Shown here piece by piece: positions 33,131 through 43,504 of a DNA stretch of 64,000 nucleotides; the stretch's first letter is position 1; every line of letters begins with the position of its first letter. This DNA comes from Manihot esculenta (Eukaryota > Streptophyta > Magnoliopsida > Malpighiales > Euphorbiaceae). Below the pieces are notes generated by a model, which saw only the letters and a program-made list of their open reading frames with translations, was not told the origin of the DNA and ran no database searches. The position numbers were made by a program, and so were the translations under genes. The DNA lies in assembly GCF_001659605.2 (NCBI RefSeq), contig NC_035171.2, forward strand, positions 5,286,886 to 5,350,885, written 5' to 3'.

Positions 33131-34734
33131 AGATAACTCTAGCTGTAATCCTTCATCCATGAGCCTGTAGAAATCCTTCACCCCCGGCCTTCTCTCTGCT
33201 GTAAATGTGGGATAGACTGCCTAGTGACTTCCGGCTCAAGGCATCGTACAACATTCGCCTTTCCCGGATGATACTGGATCTTACAATCATAATCACTGAG
33301 CAATTCCACCCACCGTCTCTGCCTCAAATTTAACTCTCTCTCTGACTCAAGATGTGCTGTAGACTCTTATGATCCGTGAAGATCTCACACTTTACCCCAT
33401 AAGGTAATGCCTCCACATCTTAAGTGCAAAGATAACAGTTGCCATTTCCAGATCGTGTGTCGGGTAGTTCAGCTCGTGCTTCTTCAGCTGTCTAGAAGCA
33501 TAAGCTATCACTCGGTCTTTCTGCATTAACACACAACCCAATCCCACTCGGGATGCATCACAGTACACTGTGAAGTCTTCATCACTAATCGGCAGAGCTA
33601 ACACCGGTGCCGAAGTCAAACGTCTCTTCAACTCCTCGAAACTCTCATCACATTCTTCAGACCATAAGAAACTTCTGATTCTTTCTGGTCAGTCTGGTCA
33701 TAGGAGCAGCTATCTTCGAGAAGTCCTGAACGAACCTCCGATAGTAACCTGCCAAAACCCAGAAAACTCTTAATCTCAGTCACTGTAGTGGGTGTAGGCC
33801 AATTGGCTACTGCCTCTACCTTTTTGGGGTCCACTGCTATACCTTCATCTGATTTACTACATGTCCCAAAAAGGAAATGCTCCTCAGCCAGAACTCGCAC
33901 TTAGAGAACTTGGCATACAAGCCATGCTCTCTCAAAGTCTGCAGGACTATTCTCAAATGCTGGGCATGTTCCTCTGCATTCCTGGAGTACACTAAAATAT
34001 CATCTATGAAGACAATTACAAAGTGATCCAGGTACTCTCTGAAAAACCCTGTTCATGAGATCCATGAATGTTGCAGGGGCGTTAGTCAACCCGAACGGCA
34101 TTACCAGGAACTCATAGTGCCCATATCTAGTCCTGAAAGCTGTCTTCGGTACACTCCTCTTCCCTGATCTTTAACTGATGATATCCGGACCTCAGATCTA
34201 TCTTAGAAAAACACCTGCTCCTGCCAGCTGGTCGAATAGATCATCGATCCTGGGTAAGGGGTACTTGTTCTTGGTAGTGACTTTGTTCAACTGCCTGTAG
34301 TCGATACAAAGTCTAAGAGATCCATCCTTCTTCCTGACAAACAGTACTGGAGCACCCCAGGGTGAGGTACTCTGGCGGATGAAACCCTTGTCGACCAACT
34401 CCTGTAACTGCTCTTTCAGCTCTCTCAGCTCCGCTGGTGCCATCCTATAGGGAGGAATAGAGATCGGTCTGGTACCAGGCATCAACTCAATCTCGAACTC
34501 TATTTCCCTATCAGGTGGTAGTCCTGGAAGATCTTCAGGAACACGTCTGGGACTCTCTAAACCACTGGTACTGAGGACGGTTCCCTAACCTGACTGTCTA
34601 GCTCTCTCACATGAGCTAGGAACCCCTGACATCCCTCTCACTCAACAACCTACGAGCCTGAAGGCTGATATCATCCCTTTAGGTGTCCCCCTCCTATCTC
34701 CTCTAAAGACACACTCGAACCCATCCTGGTCTCT
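33131..34734 (-). pseudogene. pol: B2 pol fragment: RT and RNase H part, chromovirus
   Basis: Collinear with 61787-63400 of B3. Going down in coordinate from the D insertion it encodes the protease-RT linker, RT and RNase H, and is cut off before integrase. The match to B3 is close, but the differences are mostly one- or two-base indels, often in homopolymers (for example 33198, 33760-33775, 34045-34055, 34140-34160, 34535-34560), which break the frame into pieces of 79-95 codons. No TAG is present at the B1/B3 nonsense site (CAG here, about 34375). The last five bases (TCTCT, 34730-34734) are the target duplication of D. Confidence 0.88.
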
Positions 34735-36168
34735 TGATAGGCGGTTGTCGAAGCCGTCAAAAATAACCTATTATCAATCAACAAATAAATTGCAGATAGT
34801 GCAATAGGGTCGAACCACAGGAATTGACACCAAGTTTCTTCCTAATAATGACTAAGGCAAGTAATAACAAGTAAGTAAAAGAGGGGGGTTTGTTTTTGAT
34901 GAGTTAAAAGCCTAAAAACAAAAGAGAAGAATAATTTAAATAAGTGAGAATATCAATGGGAAAGAGATTCTAGCTGAAGTGTGAGTCTAATTCAATTTGT
35001 TCAGAATTGATCATTGATTTCTTGGATACTCTTATTTATTTCAATAAGTTAGTTTAGGATGTGGAGACGCTTCTCACAATCCAAATTCCTCCTTAATTCT
35101 AGTTTGATTAGGAAACGTTTGCTAATCAAACACTAGTTAACAAGTTGCCAAGGAACGTCCTTGGGGCCTTGGCATCGAAAAACTGTTAACTGCATGAAGA
35201 CTTAGAGAAACCTAACTCTAACCTTGCCAACCGCGTGGTCAAGTTCAGATTATGCAACTTGATTAAATATGTGTTTAAACAATCTAAGCAATTACGGACC
35301 TAACCATTGAAACAATATATTACTTATGCAATTAAAAGCAACAGGCCTTAATTGATTCTAAAAGCAAAGCAATAATTATAGAAAGATCAGATTGCATAAA
35401 TATTGAAACAAGCAAGAGTTCAACAATGGAGTATTAAACCTCCCAATTCATCACAAATCTGAATGTTCTAAACTTCAGCTAGAAAATAATGAATTTAGCC
35501 ACTCATGGTGACTAAAATACACAAAAATAAAGAAAAAAGAAAGAAGGAAAGTTTCTGCTGTGTTGCTGGAGAATTTTCGAGGATGGCAGATGCTGAAAGA
35601 GATGATGCCTTGCTGGTTTGGAGGTTGCTCTTTTATAGTTGGAGAGTCTCATCCATCTAGGGTTTTTGAAATCCCTTTTTAATTTGACTTGTGATTCCTC
35701 TTTTGATGTTGAATTTAATTGCAACTTGAATTCCTTAAGTGAGAAACTCTTTCGTGGCTCTTGGAATTGATTTGGTAGTGATTGAGTTGGATTTGGACTT
35801 CTGAAAACTCAAAATTCGGTTTCCAACTGTTTTTCCCGCCTCTGCTGTCAAGTTCTGCTGTCAAGGTGATTTGGGCAGATTCTGCGAGTGATTTGGGCAA
35901 ATCACTTGCTCAATTTGCCCCAATCGCTTTTTGGGATTCAGTCCAGTTTCTGTCTTTGTCTCTGCGAGTGATTTGGCCAGTTTCTGCGAGTGATTTGGGC
36001 AAATCACTTTGACCCAATCACTTTTCCAGCTTTTTCTTCATTTTTTCTCTAACTTTCTAATTTCTTCCTTTTCTGCAAAAACATGACAAAAGTATAAATT
36101 AAGCTAGAAAAATGTGTAAACAAACAGTAATAAATATAATAAAAATGTGGCTAAATTATGCTTGATCA
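34735..36168 (-). mobile_element. Element D 3' LTR (1434 bp)
   Basis: TGATAGGCGG...GCTTGATCA on the plus strand. TATA motif at 35631-35637 (complement). Exact GTGATTTGGGCAAATCAC copies at 35888-35905 and 35990-36007 lie upstream of it in the sense direction. Differences from the other D LTR are about half single-base indels. Confidence 0.93.
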
Positions 36169-36207
36169 AATACCCCCACACCTAGCCTTTTGCTTGTCCT
36201 CAAGCAA
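36169..36207 (-). other. Element D PPT and adjacent stem-loop
   Basis: In sense: a 7-bp stem (TTGCTTG and CAAGCAA, 36190-36207) with AGGA loop, then AAAGGCTAGGTGTGGGGGTATT, the PPT core (GGTGTGGGGGTATT) touching the 3' LTR at 36168. Confidence 0.85.
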
Positions 36208-37174
36208 CAAACAACTTAGTCAATCAAGCTCCTTTTCTTTTGAGCCTAAGTACCACTTAATCAGCCCCCCCTAGACTCCTAAATTGAAACACTACAGTGT
36301 AGGATGCATGTACTAAGGTTGTCCCCTTCTTTCCTTGTTTCCTATCGCTCACCATGGCCAAGGGAAAGTTTTTTATTTGATCATGCTTATTAATTTATAT
36401 TAGGTTTAATGCAATCCCTTAAGAGTGACTTGCCCTATTTTAAGCATTTTTAATTACCAGCACTTTTTATCCTTGCCTGAAAAAATCACCAACCTTTTTT
36501 ACGCGATGGTGCATATGGGTGATACACCCCGGTTACTCAGTTGGTCACTTGTCCAAGTGGCTACTAGCTCTGTTCATAATCTTAGACCATCGAAAACTTT
36601 ATTTTATGCTTGAAAAGTCACCAACCTTTTTACGCGACGGTGCACATGGGTAATACACCTCCGGTTACTCAGTTGGTCACTTGTCCAAGTGACTATTAGC
36701 TCAGTTCATAGCCTTAGATCATAGGAACAGGTTGTGCTTTTTAATTTGCTGAGTTTCTCTTTTTCTTTTTCCTTTTTATATCAATTGGGCAAATCAACTC
36801 AAAGAGAATTACACTAACTTTTATTGCATGTATTTTATTTTCCTTTCCTATTGGCCACAGCAGTTTCAAGAATTCAATTTAAGAAGAAAAACTTCCTAAG
36901 TAAAGGCTACACACTGTGCATGTTTCAATTCAGATTTAAAGGGTTGGATAATTTAATGGGGTCATGAGGTAAGAAGCTTTGTTGACTTAGTCATCTATGC
37001 TGAGTAAAGCAATAAGCTGAAAAAAAAAACAAAGTTCTGTGTGTGTGTGCATATGTGTGGCAGAGACAAAAAATTTCTGGTGTGTAACAGAGGTAAAACC
37101 TATGCAAAATAAACAAAAAGAATGTAGAAGAAAACTAAACATGTAAGCATGGTGAAGAAAAAAATGTTCCCCAA
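36208..37174 (-). other. Element D 3' UTR with a 132-bp tandem duplication
   Basis: No ORF. Two copies of a unit starting TCACCAACCTTTTT (36486 and 36618), each containing CAGTTGGTCACTTGTCCAAGTG. One such unit exists in the G 3' UTRs (near 20515-20580 and 32225-32295), so the module is conserved between these Athila-like families and was duplicated in D. The rest is AT-rich, with a GT-rich stretch near 37035-37060. Confidence 0.7.
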
Positions 37175-37213
37175 ACACCCCCACACCTATCCCAAACATT
37201 GTCCTCAATGTTT
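37175..37213 (-). other. Internal hairpin and PPT-like tract in element D
   Basis: In sense: an 8-bp stem (AAACATTG and CAATGTTT, 37194-37213) with AGGA loop, then ATAGGTGTGGGGGTGT (37175-37190). This repeats the architecture of the true PPT about 1 kb upstream of it, just after the env-position ORF. G1 has the same module at 19929-19963. Confidence 0.7.
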
Positions 37214-37319
37214 AAACATAAATATGAAGAAAATTAATAAGGAGAAGGAAAGGGACTGCCTGGGATGTGGGTGATTTGGGCAAATTGCCTTAGTGATTTG
37301 GGCAAATCACCCAGCCAAA

Positions 37320-38879
37320 TCACTGTCTTTGTTGTTCTGTGGGCAGGAAGTGATTCACCAGTATTTGAAGCAAGTGCTCCATATTGTGCATTCTGGTCTC
37401 AATTCTGTCGAGACGAGCCTGTACTGACTGGTTAGGGGCTACGTCTTCATGGACTTGATTCTGTTCCTGCTGTGGTGCTTCTGGAAGTGCTTCTTGTGCT
37501 GGTTCATTGACTCTCACTTCTGCTGTTGCTTCTTGAGGTGAAGGATGCTGAGAAATGGATGGTTGACTGGCTTTCCTTTTTCTGAACACACGCTCATGGC
37601 GTGGTGTGAGGGGTCCTGCAGGGGAAAGAGAAAAAATGCCCCCCACTTGGCGTAGCAACCCCATATCATCCAATGATCGAAGGTCCAGGGGAGTTTGCTT
37701 ACCAGTGGGGGTGAGGTCAGTATGGGCAGGGTGTAACAGCTTCTGATTCACTGCTATGGCAGTGATCAGATGCCCAAAGATCAGTGGCCTATTGTATTGT
37801 ATGATGCTTGAGATTTGTGTTGCTACCCAATATCCTAAGTGAATTTTCTGTTGTGTGTGCATACACCACAGAATGTAAAGTTCTGTTTTGGTTAGGATGT
37901 TAGGTGCATCCTTTCTCCCAGAAAAGGTATAGGCCAATAATCTGTGCAGGTATTTGAGGCTGGGGTTCCTCAGGTACAGGTCTTTGGACCTGGTGGGCAA
38001 GTAAGAATCTGGAGGATTATCACATAACTCCAGATAGGCATTGCTGGGATTGAAGTCAGTAGGAAAATCCCAGGTGGATCCAAGGCATTCAGAGCCCATG
38101 GCAACGCCAAACTCATGCATGGACAAGCGAAATCGCTGTCCCAAAAGTCTGAATCCAATTACATCATGTGTGTACAGATTGTGCATTGCATGCTTATCAA
38201 AGTAAAATGTAGTGTAGAACTCTTGTGTGAGTTCAGTGAAAGAAGGGAGGTGAAGGTAGAAGAACCTGTTCCAACCAATGGCAGTAATTAAAGAGCGTAC
38301 CTGGGTATGGAGTCTCAGGGTGGCAAGAGTGTTATGATGGAGGCATTTACCTGGATGGTGTGGTAGGGACGAGATTCTGGCAAGCCTGGCCCTTTCTGAG
38401 GCTTTGTTGAATGTGAGCGCTTGGCTGATGTGATCAAGGCGTGACGGTTTGGGCAAATCACTGGGTAATTCGCCCCCTTCCTTGCTTGCGGGAGGTGTAC
38501 TAATGGGGGTGTCTGAATGTTGCTCGGTGTCGGGCGGTGGTGGTGACGGTGTCCTGGGTCTTTTCTGACCACTGGTGGTGGAAGGCGTGGTCTCTTGAGG
38601 TGTTTCGCCTTCTTGAATGTCCGTCACGACTGGTGGGGAAGGAGGCGGTGGTGCCTTCAATGACGACCTAGTCCAGCGGCGGTAGGTCTGCGCCACTGGG
38701 CTTTCTGAGTTTCTTGCTTCGACTGTCACTCCAGTGTCGACGCCGTCGTTGTTGGGTACTGATGGAGGGCTGTCCATTGCTTCCTCGTCGCTGTCAGTGG
38801 GAAGGCGGACGGGCCCAGTCATTCTGCGTTGCCTCCATATTCCGGGGCCGCCGGTGGTCATCATCTTACTATGGGCCAT
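37320..38879 (-). CDS. Env-position ORF of element D (Athila ORF-1-like), 519 aa
   Basis: Intact ORF between integrase and the PPT. The N-terminal 150 residues are Pro/Ser/Thr-rich and low-complexity. A folded central part follows (about 170-400) with the pattern RFFYLHLPSF, TFYFDKHAMHNL, FRLSMHEFGVAMG and LLAYTFSGRKD, which I recognise as the Athila ORF-1 (plant retrotransposon, Pfam ATHILA type) family. The C-terminal 100 residues are Gln/Glu-rich and end in a likely coiled coil (VQARLDRIETRMHNMEHLLQ). I see no convincing signal peptide or membrane segment, so 'env' refers to position only. A DLPKPS peptide near 145 is encoded by a partial GATTTGGGCAAATCAC motif. Function unknown. Confidence 0.8.
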   Translation of the reverse strand: MAHSKMMTTGGPGIWRQRRMTGPVRLPTDSDEEAMDSPPSVPNNDGVDTGVTVEARNSESPVAQTYRRWTRSSLKAPPPPSPPVVTDIQEGETPQETTPSTTSGQKRPRTPSPPPPDTEQHSDTPISTPPASKEGGELPSDLPKPSRLDHISQALTFNKASERARLARISSLPHHPGKCLHHNTLATLRLHTQVRSLITAIGWNRFFYLHLPSFTELTQEFYTTFYFDKHAMHNLYTHDVIGFRLLGQRFRLSMHEFGVAMGSECLGSTWDFPTDFNPSNAYLELCDNPPDSYLPTRSKDLYLRNPSLKYLHRLLAYTFSGRKDAPNILTKTELYILWCMHTQQKIHLGYWVATQISSIIQYNRPLIFGHLITAIAVNQKLLHPAHTDLTPTGKQTPLDLRSLDDMGLLRQVGGIFSLSPAGPLTPRHERVFRKRKASQPSISQHPSPQEATAEVRVNEPAQEALPEAPQQEQNQVHEDVAPNQSVQARLDRIETRMHNMEHLLQILVNHFLPTEQQRQ

Positions 38880-39410
38880 GGTGCTTCTTGATGTCGCCGG
38901 TGGGTAGGATCTTGAAAGAGAAGGAGAAGAGGAAACAAAGATTGCGTAAGAGAAAAGAAATAAAAAAAAAATGAAAGAGAAATTACTTAAAGTGATTTGG
39001 GCGGTTGAACTGCCCTGATCATTAATTGCTGGTCCTCTGGATTCTTGACAGGATGATTTGGGCTAGTGATTTGGGCAAATCACTTGGCCAAATCACTTTT
39101 CCTCATTGCAGTGCTATGTCAGTACTCCTCGTGATGATGTGCTGAATGGGCGTTTTGGCCTGGTGATTTGGTCAAATCACTTAGGCAAATCACTCATTGG
39201 GTTCGACCGACTTGTTTGAGCTTATTTTCCCTGTCGATGTGCCTGTCGATTTGGGCATATCACCTGCCCCAATCACTTTTAACTATGCTACAGTCAGATG
39301 ATCTGCCCTAGTGATTTGGGCAAATTGCCCCAGTGATTTGGGCAAATCACTTCATCTGGGCTGGCTCCCAGTAGCGCCCTGTTTTCTGTCTTGGGCTGGA
39401 CAGCAGTATC
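38880..39410 (-). other. Element D spacer rich in GTGATTTGGGCAAATCAC
   Basis: No ORF. It holds exact 18-bp near-palindromes at 39066-39083 and 39333-39350 and several diverged copies (around 38993, 39052, 39162, 39245, 39310). A potential promoter for the downstream ORF would lie here, but I see no clear TATA box. Confidence 0.6.
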
Positions 39411-40947
39411 TTACTCAGTAGTTTGGGAAGGGGGATCCAAGGGAACCTCTTCCACAAGATGGGCAGTGAAGTCTTCATAAAATTTCTTCAAACGGTGCCC
39501 ATTAACCTTAAAATCTTTGCTTGTTTGTGGGCTCCGTATGTCAATAGCTCCATGTGGATAGATGTGCTCAACCAAGAATGGCCCAATCCATCTAGACCGA
39601 AGCTTCCCAGGGAATAATTTGAACCTGGAATCAAAGAGCAAGACCTTATCACCCACCTGGAAGTTTTTTTCTGGAGATATTCTTGTCATGGAAGGCTTTA
39701 GTCTTTGCTTTGTAATCCCATGAAGCTTCGTATGCATCACGTCGAATCTCCTCGAGCTCTTGAATTTGCAATTTTCTGTGGACTCCAGCTTCTTTTTCAT
39801 CAAGATTACAGCTCTTTACAGCCCAATAGGCTTTGTGTTCAAGCTCCACAGGTAGATGGCAAGCTTTCCCATAAATCAGCCTATATGGAGACATCCCAAT
39901 TGGGGTTTTATAGGCTGTTCTATATGCCCATAGAGCATCATTAAGGCGCACACTCCAGTCCTTGCGACTTGGGCAGACTATTTTCTCCAAAATTGACTTG
40001 ATCTCCCTATTTGACACTTCGGCAAGCCCATTTGTTTGAGGATGATAGGCAGTAGAGGTTCTATGGATGACATGGTGCTTCTTGAGGAGAGTTTCTACTA
40101 CCTTGTTGCAAAAATGGGTGCCTCGATCACTGATAATGGCCTTGGGCATACCAAATCTTGAGAAAATATGGGATTTCACAAAGTCGACCACTGTTTTTGC
40201 ATCATCAGCCCTTGTTGCCTTGGCCTCAATCCATTTGGACACATAGTCCACAGCAAGAAGTATGTAGGTGTTACCAAAGGAAGGTGGGAATGGCCCCATG
40301 AAGTCAATGCCCCATATGTCAAAGATTTCACACACCATGATGGGTGCTTGTGGCATTTCACTTCGGTTGCCAATATTTCCCGTTTGTTGGCATCTTGCAC
40401 ATGACCTACAAAATAAATAAGAGTCTCTGAATATGTTAGGCCAAAATAACCCACTTTCAAGGATCTTCATGGCTGTCTTGCATGGCCCAAAGTGACCTCC
40501 ACAGCTGTGAGAATGGCAGAAAGTTATGACAGAAGAAATCTCATGATTTGGGATGCATCTCCTTATGACTTGGTCTGCACAATGCTTCCATAGGTAGGGC
40601 TCATCCCACACATAATACCTTGCATCTTTCTTGATCTTGTCTCTCTTGTACTTGGGCAAATCAGTAGGTACATTTCCTGTGACAAGGAAATTCACAATAT
40701 CAGCGTACCATGGTTCCTCTTCTTGGACAGCAAAGAGGTGCTCATCAGGGAATTTTTCATTGATGGGGTAGGTCTCCATCTTGGTCAGAATTCTGCTGAG
40801 GTGATCAGCTACAAGGTTCTCCTTTCCCTTCTTGTCTCGGATCTCTAAGTCAAACTCTTGCAACAGCAATATCCATCGCACCAGCCTAGGTTTGGACTCT
40901 TTTTTCTTGATTAAATACCTTAGTGCCGCATGATCTGAGTAGATAAT
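39411..40947 (-). pseudogene. pol: Element D RNase H end and integrase (frameshifted)
   Basis: Continues pol after the E insertion: end of RNase H ([15 protein letters not shown]... ADHLSR), linker ([13 protein letters not shown]), integrase zinc finger ([17 protein letters not shown]), catalytic core with D in GIDFMG, D in ISDRGTHF and E in AEVSNREIK, and the C-terminal [20 protein letters not shown] one-base change in an A/T homopolymer at about 39664-39670 shifts the frame, ending the main ORF at 39649 while the true C-terminus continues in another frame to 39411. This could be real or a sequencing error. Confidence 0.88.
40943..40947. repeat. Target-site duplication of element E (ATAAT, with 50332-50336)
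   Basis: ATAAT flanks the TGTAATACCC...GTCGTTACA termini of E on both sides. Confidence 0.95.
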
Positions 40948-41143
40948 TGTAATACCCGGCTAGATTCCGGCATCGGAATCCCTACCTTCCGGCGGAATCT
41001 CCATTGGAATATGGAATGTTGATGATGCCAGAGTCTTCTAGAGGGGTAAAATGTGTTTTCTAAAATGATTTTTACTGATTTCATGGTTTTAAATGAAAAA
41101 GATTTGAGTTTTGAAAAGAAAAGACCAAGGAGGTTTTGCCAGG

Positions 41144-41329
41144 TTCGGCCGCCGAAAGTGAAGTTCGGCCGCCGAACATGAGTTGGTTTCGGGAGCGCCT
41201 TTGGCCTCCGAAAGTCTTGATTGAACAAACCAGGTTCGGCCGCCGAACCTCAAGTTCGGCCGCCGAACATGGGGGTGTTTTGCATGCATGTTAGGCCGCC
41301 GAAGGAGGTTTGGCTGGCCACCTATAAAA
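41144..41329 (+). promoter_or_regulatory. E 5' LTR promoter: four TTCGGCCGCCGAA motifs and TATA box
   Basis: Exact motifs at 41144-41156, 41164-41176, 41235-41247 and 41255-41267; degenerate copies between; GCCGCCGAAGG at about 41295; then CCACCTATAAAAGCC with TATAAAA at 41323-41329. The GCCGCC core matches the AP2/ERF GCC box. The promoter call rests on the TATA box and its conserved spacing across LTRs. Confidence 0.7.
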
Positions 41330-41987
41330 GCCCCTCAGACCGAAAATGGGCGAGTTTTCTCCCCATTCTCGAGCTCAGGTGTGTTCATGTCCTCCTCTAG
41401 TCGTTTTCTTGCTTTTTCTTCAAATCCTTCACGTTTTATAAGCTTTATGGTTGTTTTGAAGAGTTTTAAAGCTTGGATCAAGGTTTGGAGAGCTTGGAGA
41501 CTTTAAGAGTTTGGGTTCTCCACATCTCAAGCTTTGGGTCGCACCAACCCTCGATCTTCAAGAGGTAAGTGTGGATCTATGCTTTTCTTTACGTTTCATG
41601 AAGTTTTAAGATGGTTTTGATGGGTAGATATGCATGATAGGGTTTATGTGGGTTTTATGCCCAATGTATGATAATGTATGTTCATGTGATGTTTGTGTTG
41701 GGGTTTAAGTTAGTTTTCAAGCCCCTTGAGCTTATGGGAGAGAGTATGCATGATTGGGAGAGAGTATGTGAGGTTTGGGTTGTTTTGATAGTTTTGACCT
41801 ATGTGGGTCATAAACTATCTATGTATGCTTTAGATGTTGTTTTTGGGAGTTTAAGCTTGTTTGAGCTCCCTTGTGCATGGTTGAGGATGTATGCATGTGT
41901 TTGAGAAGTTGGATGCTTGTTTTTGGGGTGTTTGGAAGGTTTGGGAGGCTTGAAATGCACAAAGGCTGAGTTCTGGATGAACTCAGG

Positions 41988-42222
41988 TTCGGCCGCCGAA
42001 GGTGGTTTCGGCCGCCGAACCTGCCTGAGGATGCAGGGATTGGCCGCCTAACCTTGCCCCCGAAAGTTGAGTTTTGGCTTGAAAGCAGACTTTCGGCCGC
42101 CGAAGGTAATGTTCGGCCGCCGAAAGTGCCTGACTTTCGTCTCTGGAGAGAAGGTTCGGCCGCCGAAGGTGCCGCCGAACTTGCCTGACTTTCGTCTCTG
42201 TCTGGAACTTTCGGCCGCCGAA
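41988..42222 (+). repeat. Six TTCGGCCGCCGAA motifs, distal cluster of E 5' LTR
   Basis: Exact copies at 41988, 42007, 42092, 42112, 42155 and 42210 (13 bp each), with half copies (GCCGCCGAAC, CTGCCGAAAG) and ACTTTCGTCTCTG spacers between. Repeated identically near 48830-49064 in the 3' LTR. Confidence 0.9.
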
Positions 42223-43492
42223 GGTGCTGCCGAAAGTGCCCTGCCCAGCCTTTTCTTGGGTGTTTTCTATGCATGCTTCTATGATGTTTTAGGGGGTTTT
42301 TGGGTAGTCTTTTATGAGTTGTTTAGAGTATGTTTGGCACCTCACTGGAGTCCACCTGTGTAGGATCGGACCCGAGGAACCGAGGTGTTTAGTAGTGTCA
42401 ACCGTTGCAGAGTCGGCCCTGAGCTAGTCACAGGTGAGTGGAACACAACTCTCTTATTTTAAAGTAAATAAATCAAATGTTAAGCATGTTCATGCATCAT
42501 AAAATGCCATGTTATGTAGTAGGTTGTATTGCATTAGTATTCACGAATATGATGCATTGCATATTATGTTGTTGATGTGGATGAATGTTGAATGATCCTC
42601 TAGCCCTCACCATGATAGTATATGATAATGATGATGATGATATGATATGAGATGAAAAGACCAGGTCGCCCCTGGTACTATGTTTATGTAAGCGAACACT
42701 AGGTGAGGCCTAATCGCCCCTGGTGCAGTCGGACATGTTATGATATGAATTATGCAAGCGAACACTAGGTGAGGCCTAATCGCCCCTGGTGTAGTTGGAC
42801 ATGTTATAATATGCAGAGGGCTAGTGGTGACAAATTCATCCTTTATGTGATTAGCTGTGATGTGTTGCATTTCATGAAAGCATGAATGAGAAAAAGTTAA
42901 ATGATTTGATAAATAAAATGAATAATAATATACCTAAAAAGTGTGGAATTAAAGCAAATGTTTTTAGTTTCTGCTCACTGGGCTTTTTAGCTCACCCCTC
43001 TCCCCTATCCCCAGGTTTGCAGGTTCAGAGATAGTCAGGAGATCAGCTGGATACGTCCATGGTCATGCTTATGTAATAGAATAGTTGTGGACATGATGTA
43101 ATCTAAGTTTATGTATTGTGGTAAAAAGAGTTGTATTGTAATATGACCTTATGTTATATGATCAGAGTTATAGTATTGTGCTTGGCCCGAGTTGGATAAT
43201 CCCTTTGTACATGAGTTTTATTTTATGTTGTTTCATGTGATGGACCGAGTTTGACATAGGGTATGCTGACCCTAGGGGTTCTATGAGTTCAGTCATAGTG
43301 CATACACAGGTCAAACGGGTTAAAGAAAAAGTTTACAGTTTTATGTTTTAAAGTTTATGTTTATGTTGGATCATGTTTGGGATTATACCAGCTGTACAGG
43401 ATGCATAGTAGGCTTGCTACGGGTCCCGGCGGCCTTATGCCGATCTGGATCCTAGCGCCGGTAGCGGTCCGGATTTCCGGGTCGTTACAGAA

Positions 43493-43504
43493 TGGTATCA
43501 GAGC
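43493..43504 (+). other. Element E primer-binding site (tRNA-iMet)
   Basis: TGGTATCAGAGC, three bases after the LTR end. Confidence 0.95.

Larger units (their letters stand above)
40948..43489 (+). mobile_element. Element E 5' LTR (2542 bp)
   Basis: Contains the promoter cluster, donor-like site (41565), distal near-palindromes (41988-42222), a GATGAT-rich stretch and ACTAGGTGAGGCCTAATCGC repeats (42620-42800), the conserved CTCACTGGGCTTTTTAGCTC block (42976-43024), and the GGTCGTTACA end. Confidence 0.95.

Noticed and set aside
36486..36750. Structured ncRNA or tRNA-like gene in the D 3' UTR
   Set aside because: The repeat is a 132-bp tandem copy of a module also in the G 3' UTRs; no A/B box pair or cloverleaf could be drawn.
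37320..38879. True viral envelope glycoprotein in D
   Set aside because: No convincing signal peptide, transmembrane helix or fusion-peptide pattern. It matches the Athila ORF-1 type instead.
41988..42222. CRISPR-like array of short palindromic repeats
   Set aside because: Spacing is irregular (from under 10 to over 50 bp), there are no unique uniform spacers, the genome is a plant and the repeats are inside LTRs.
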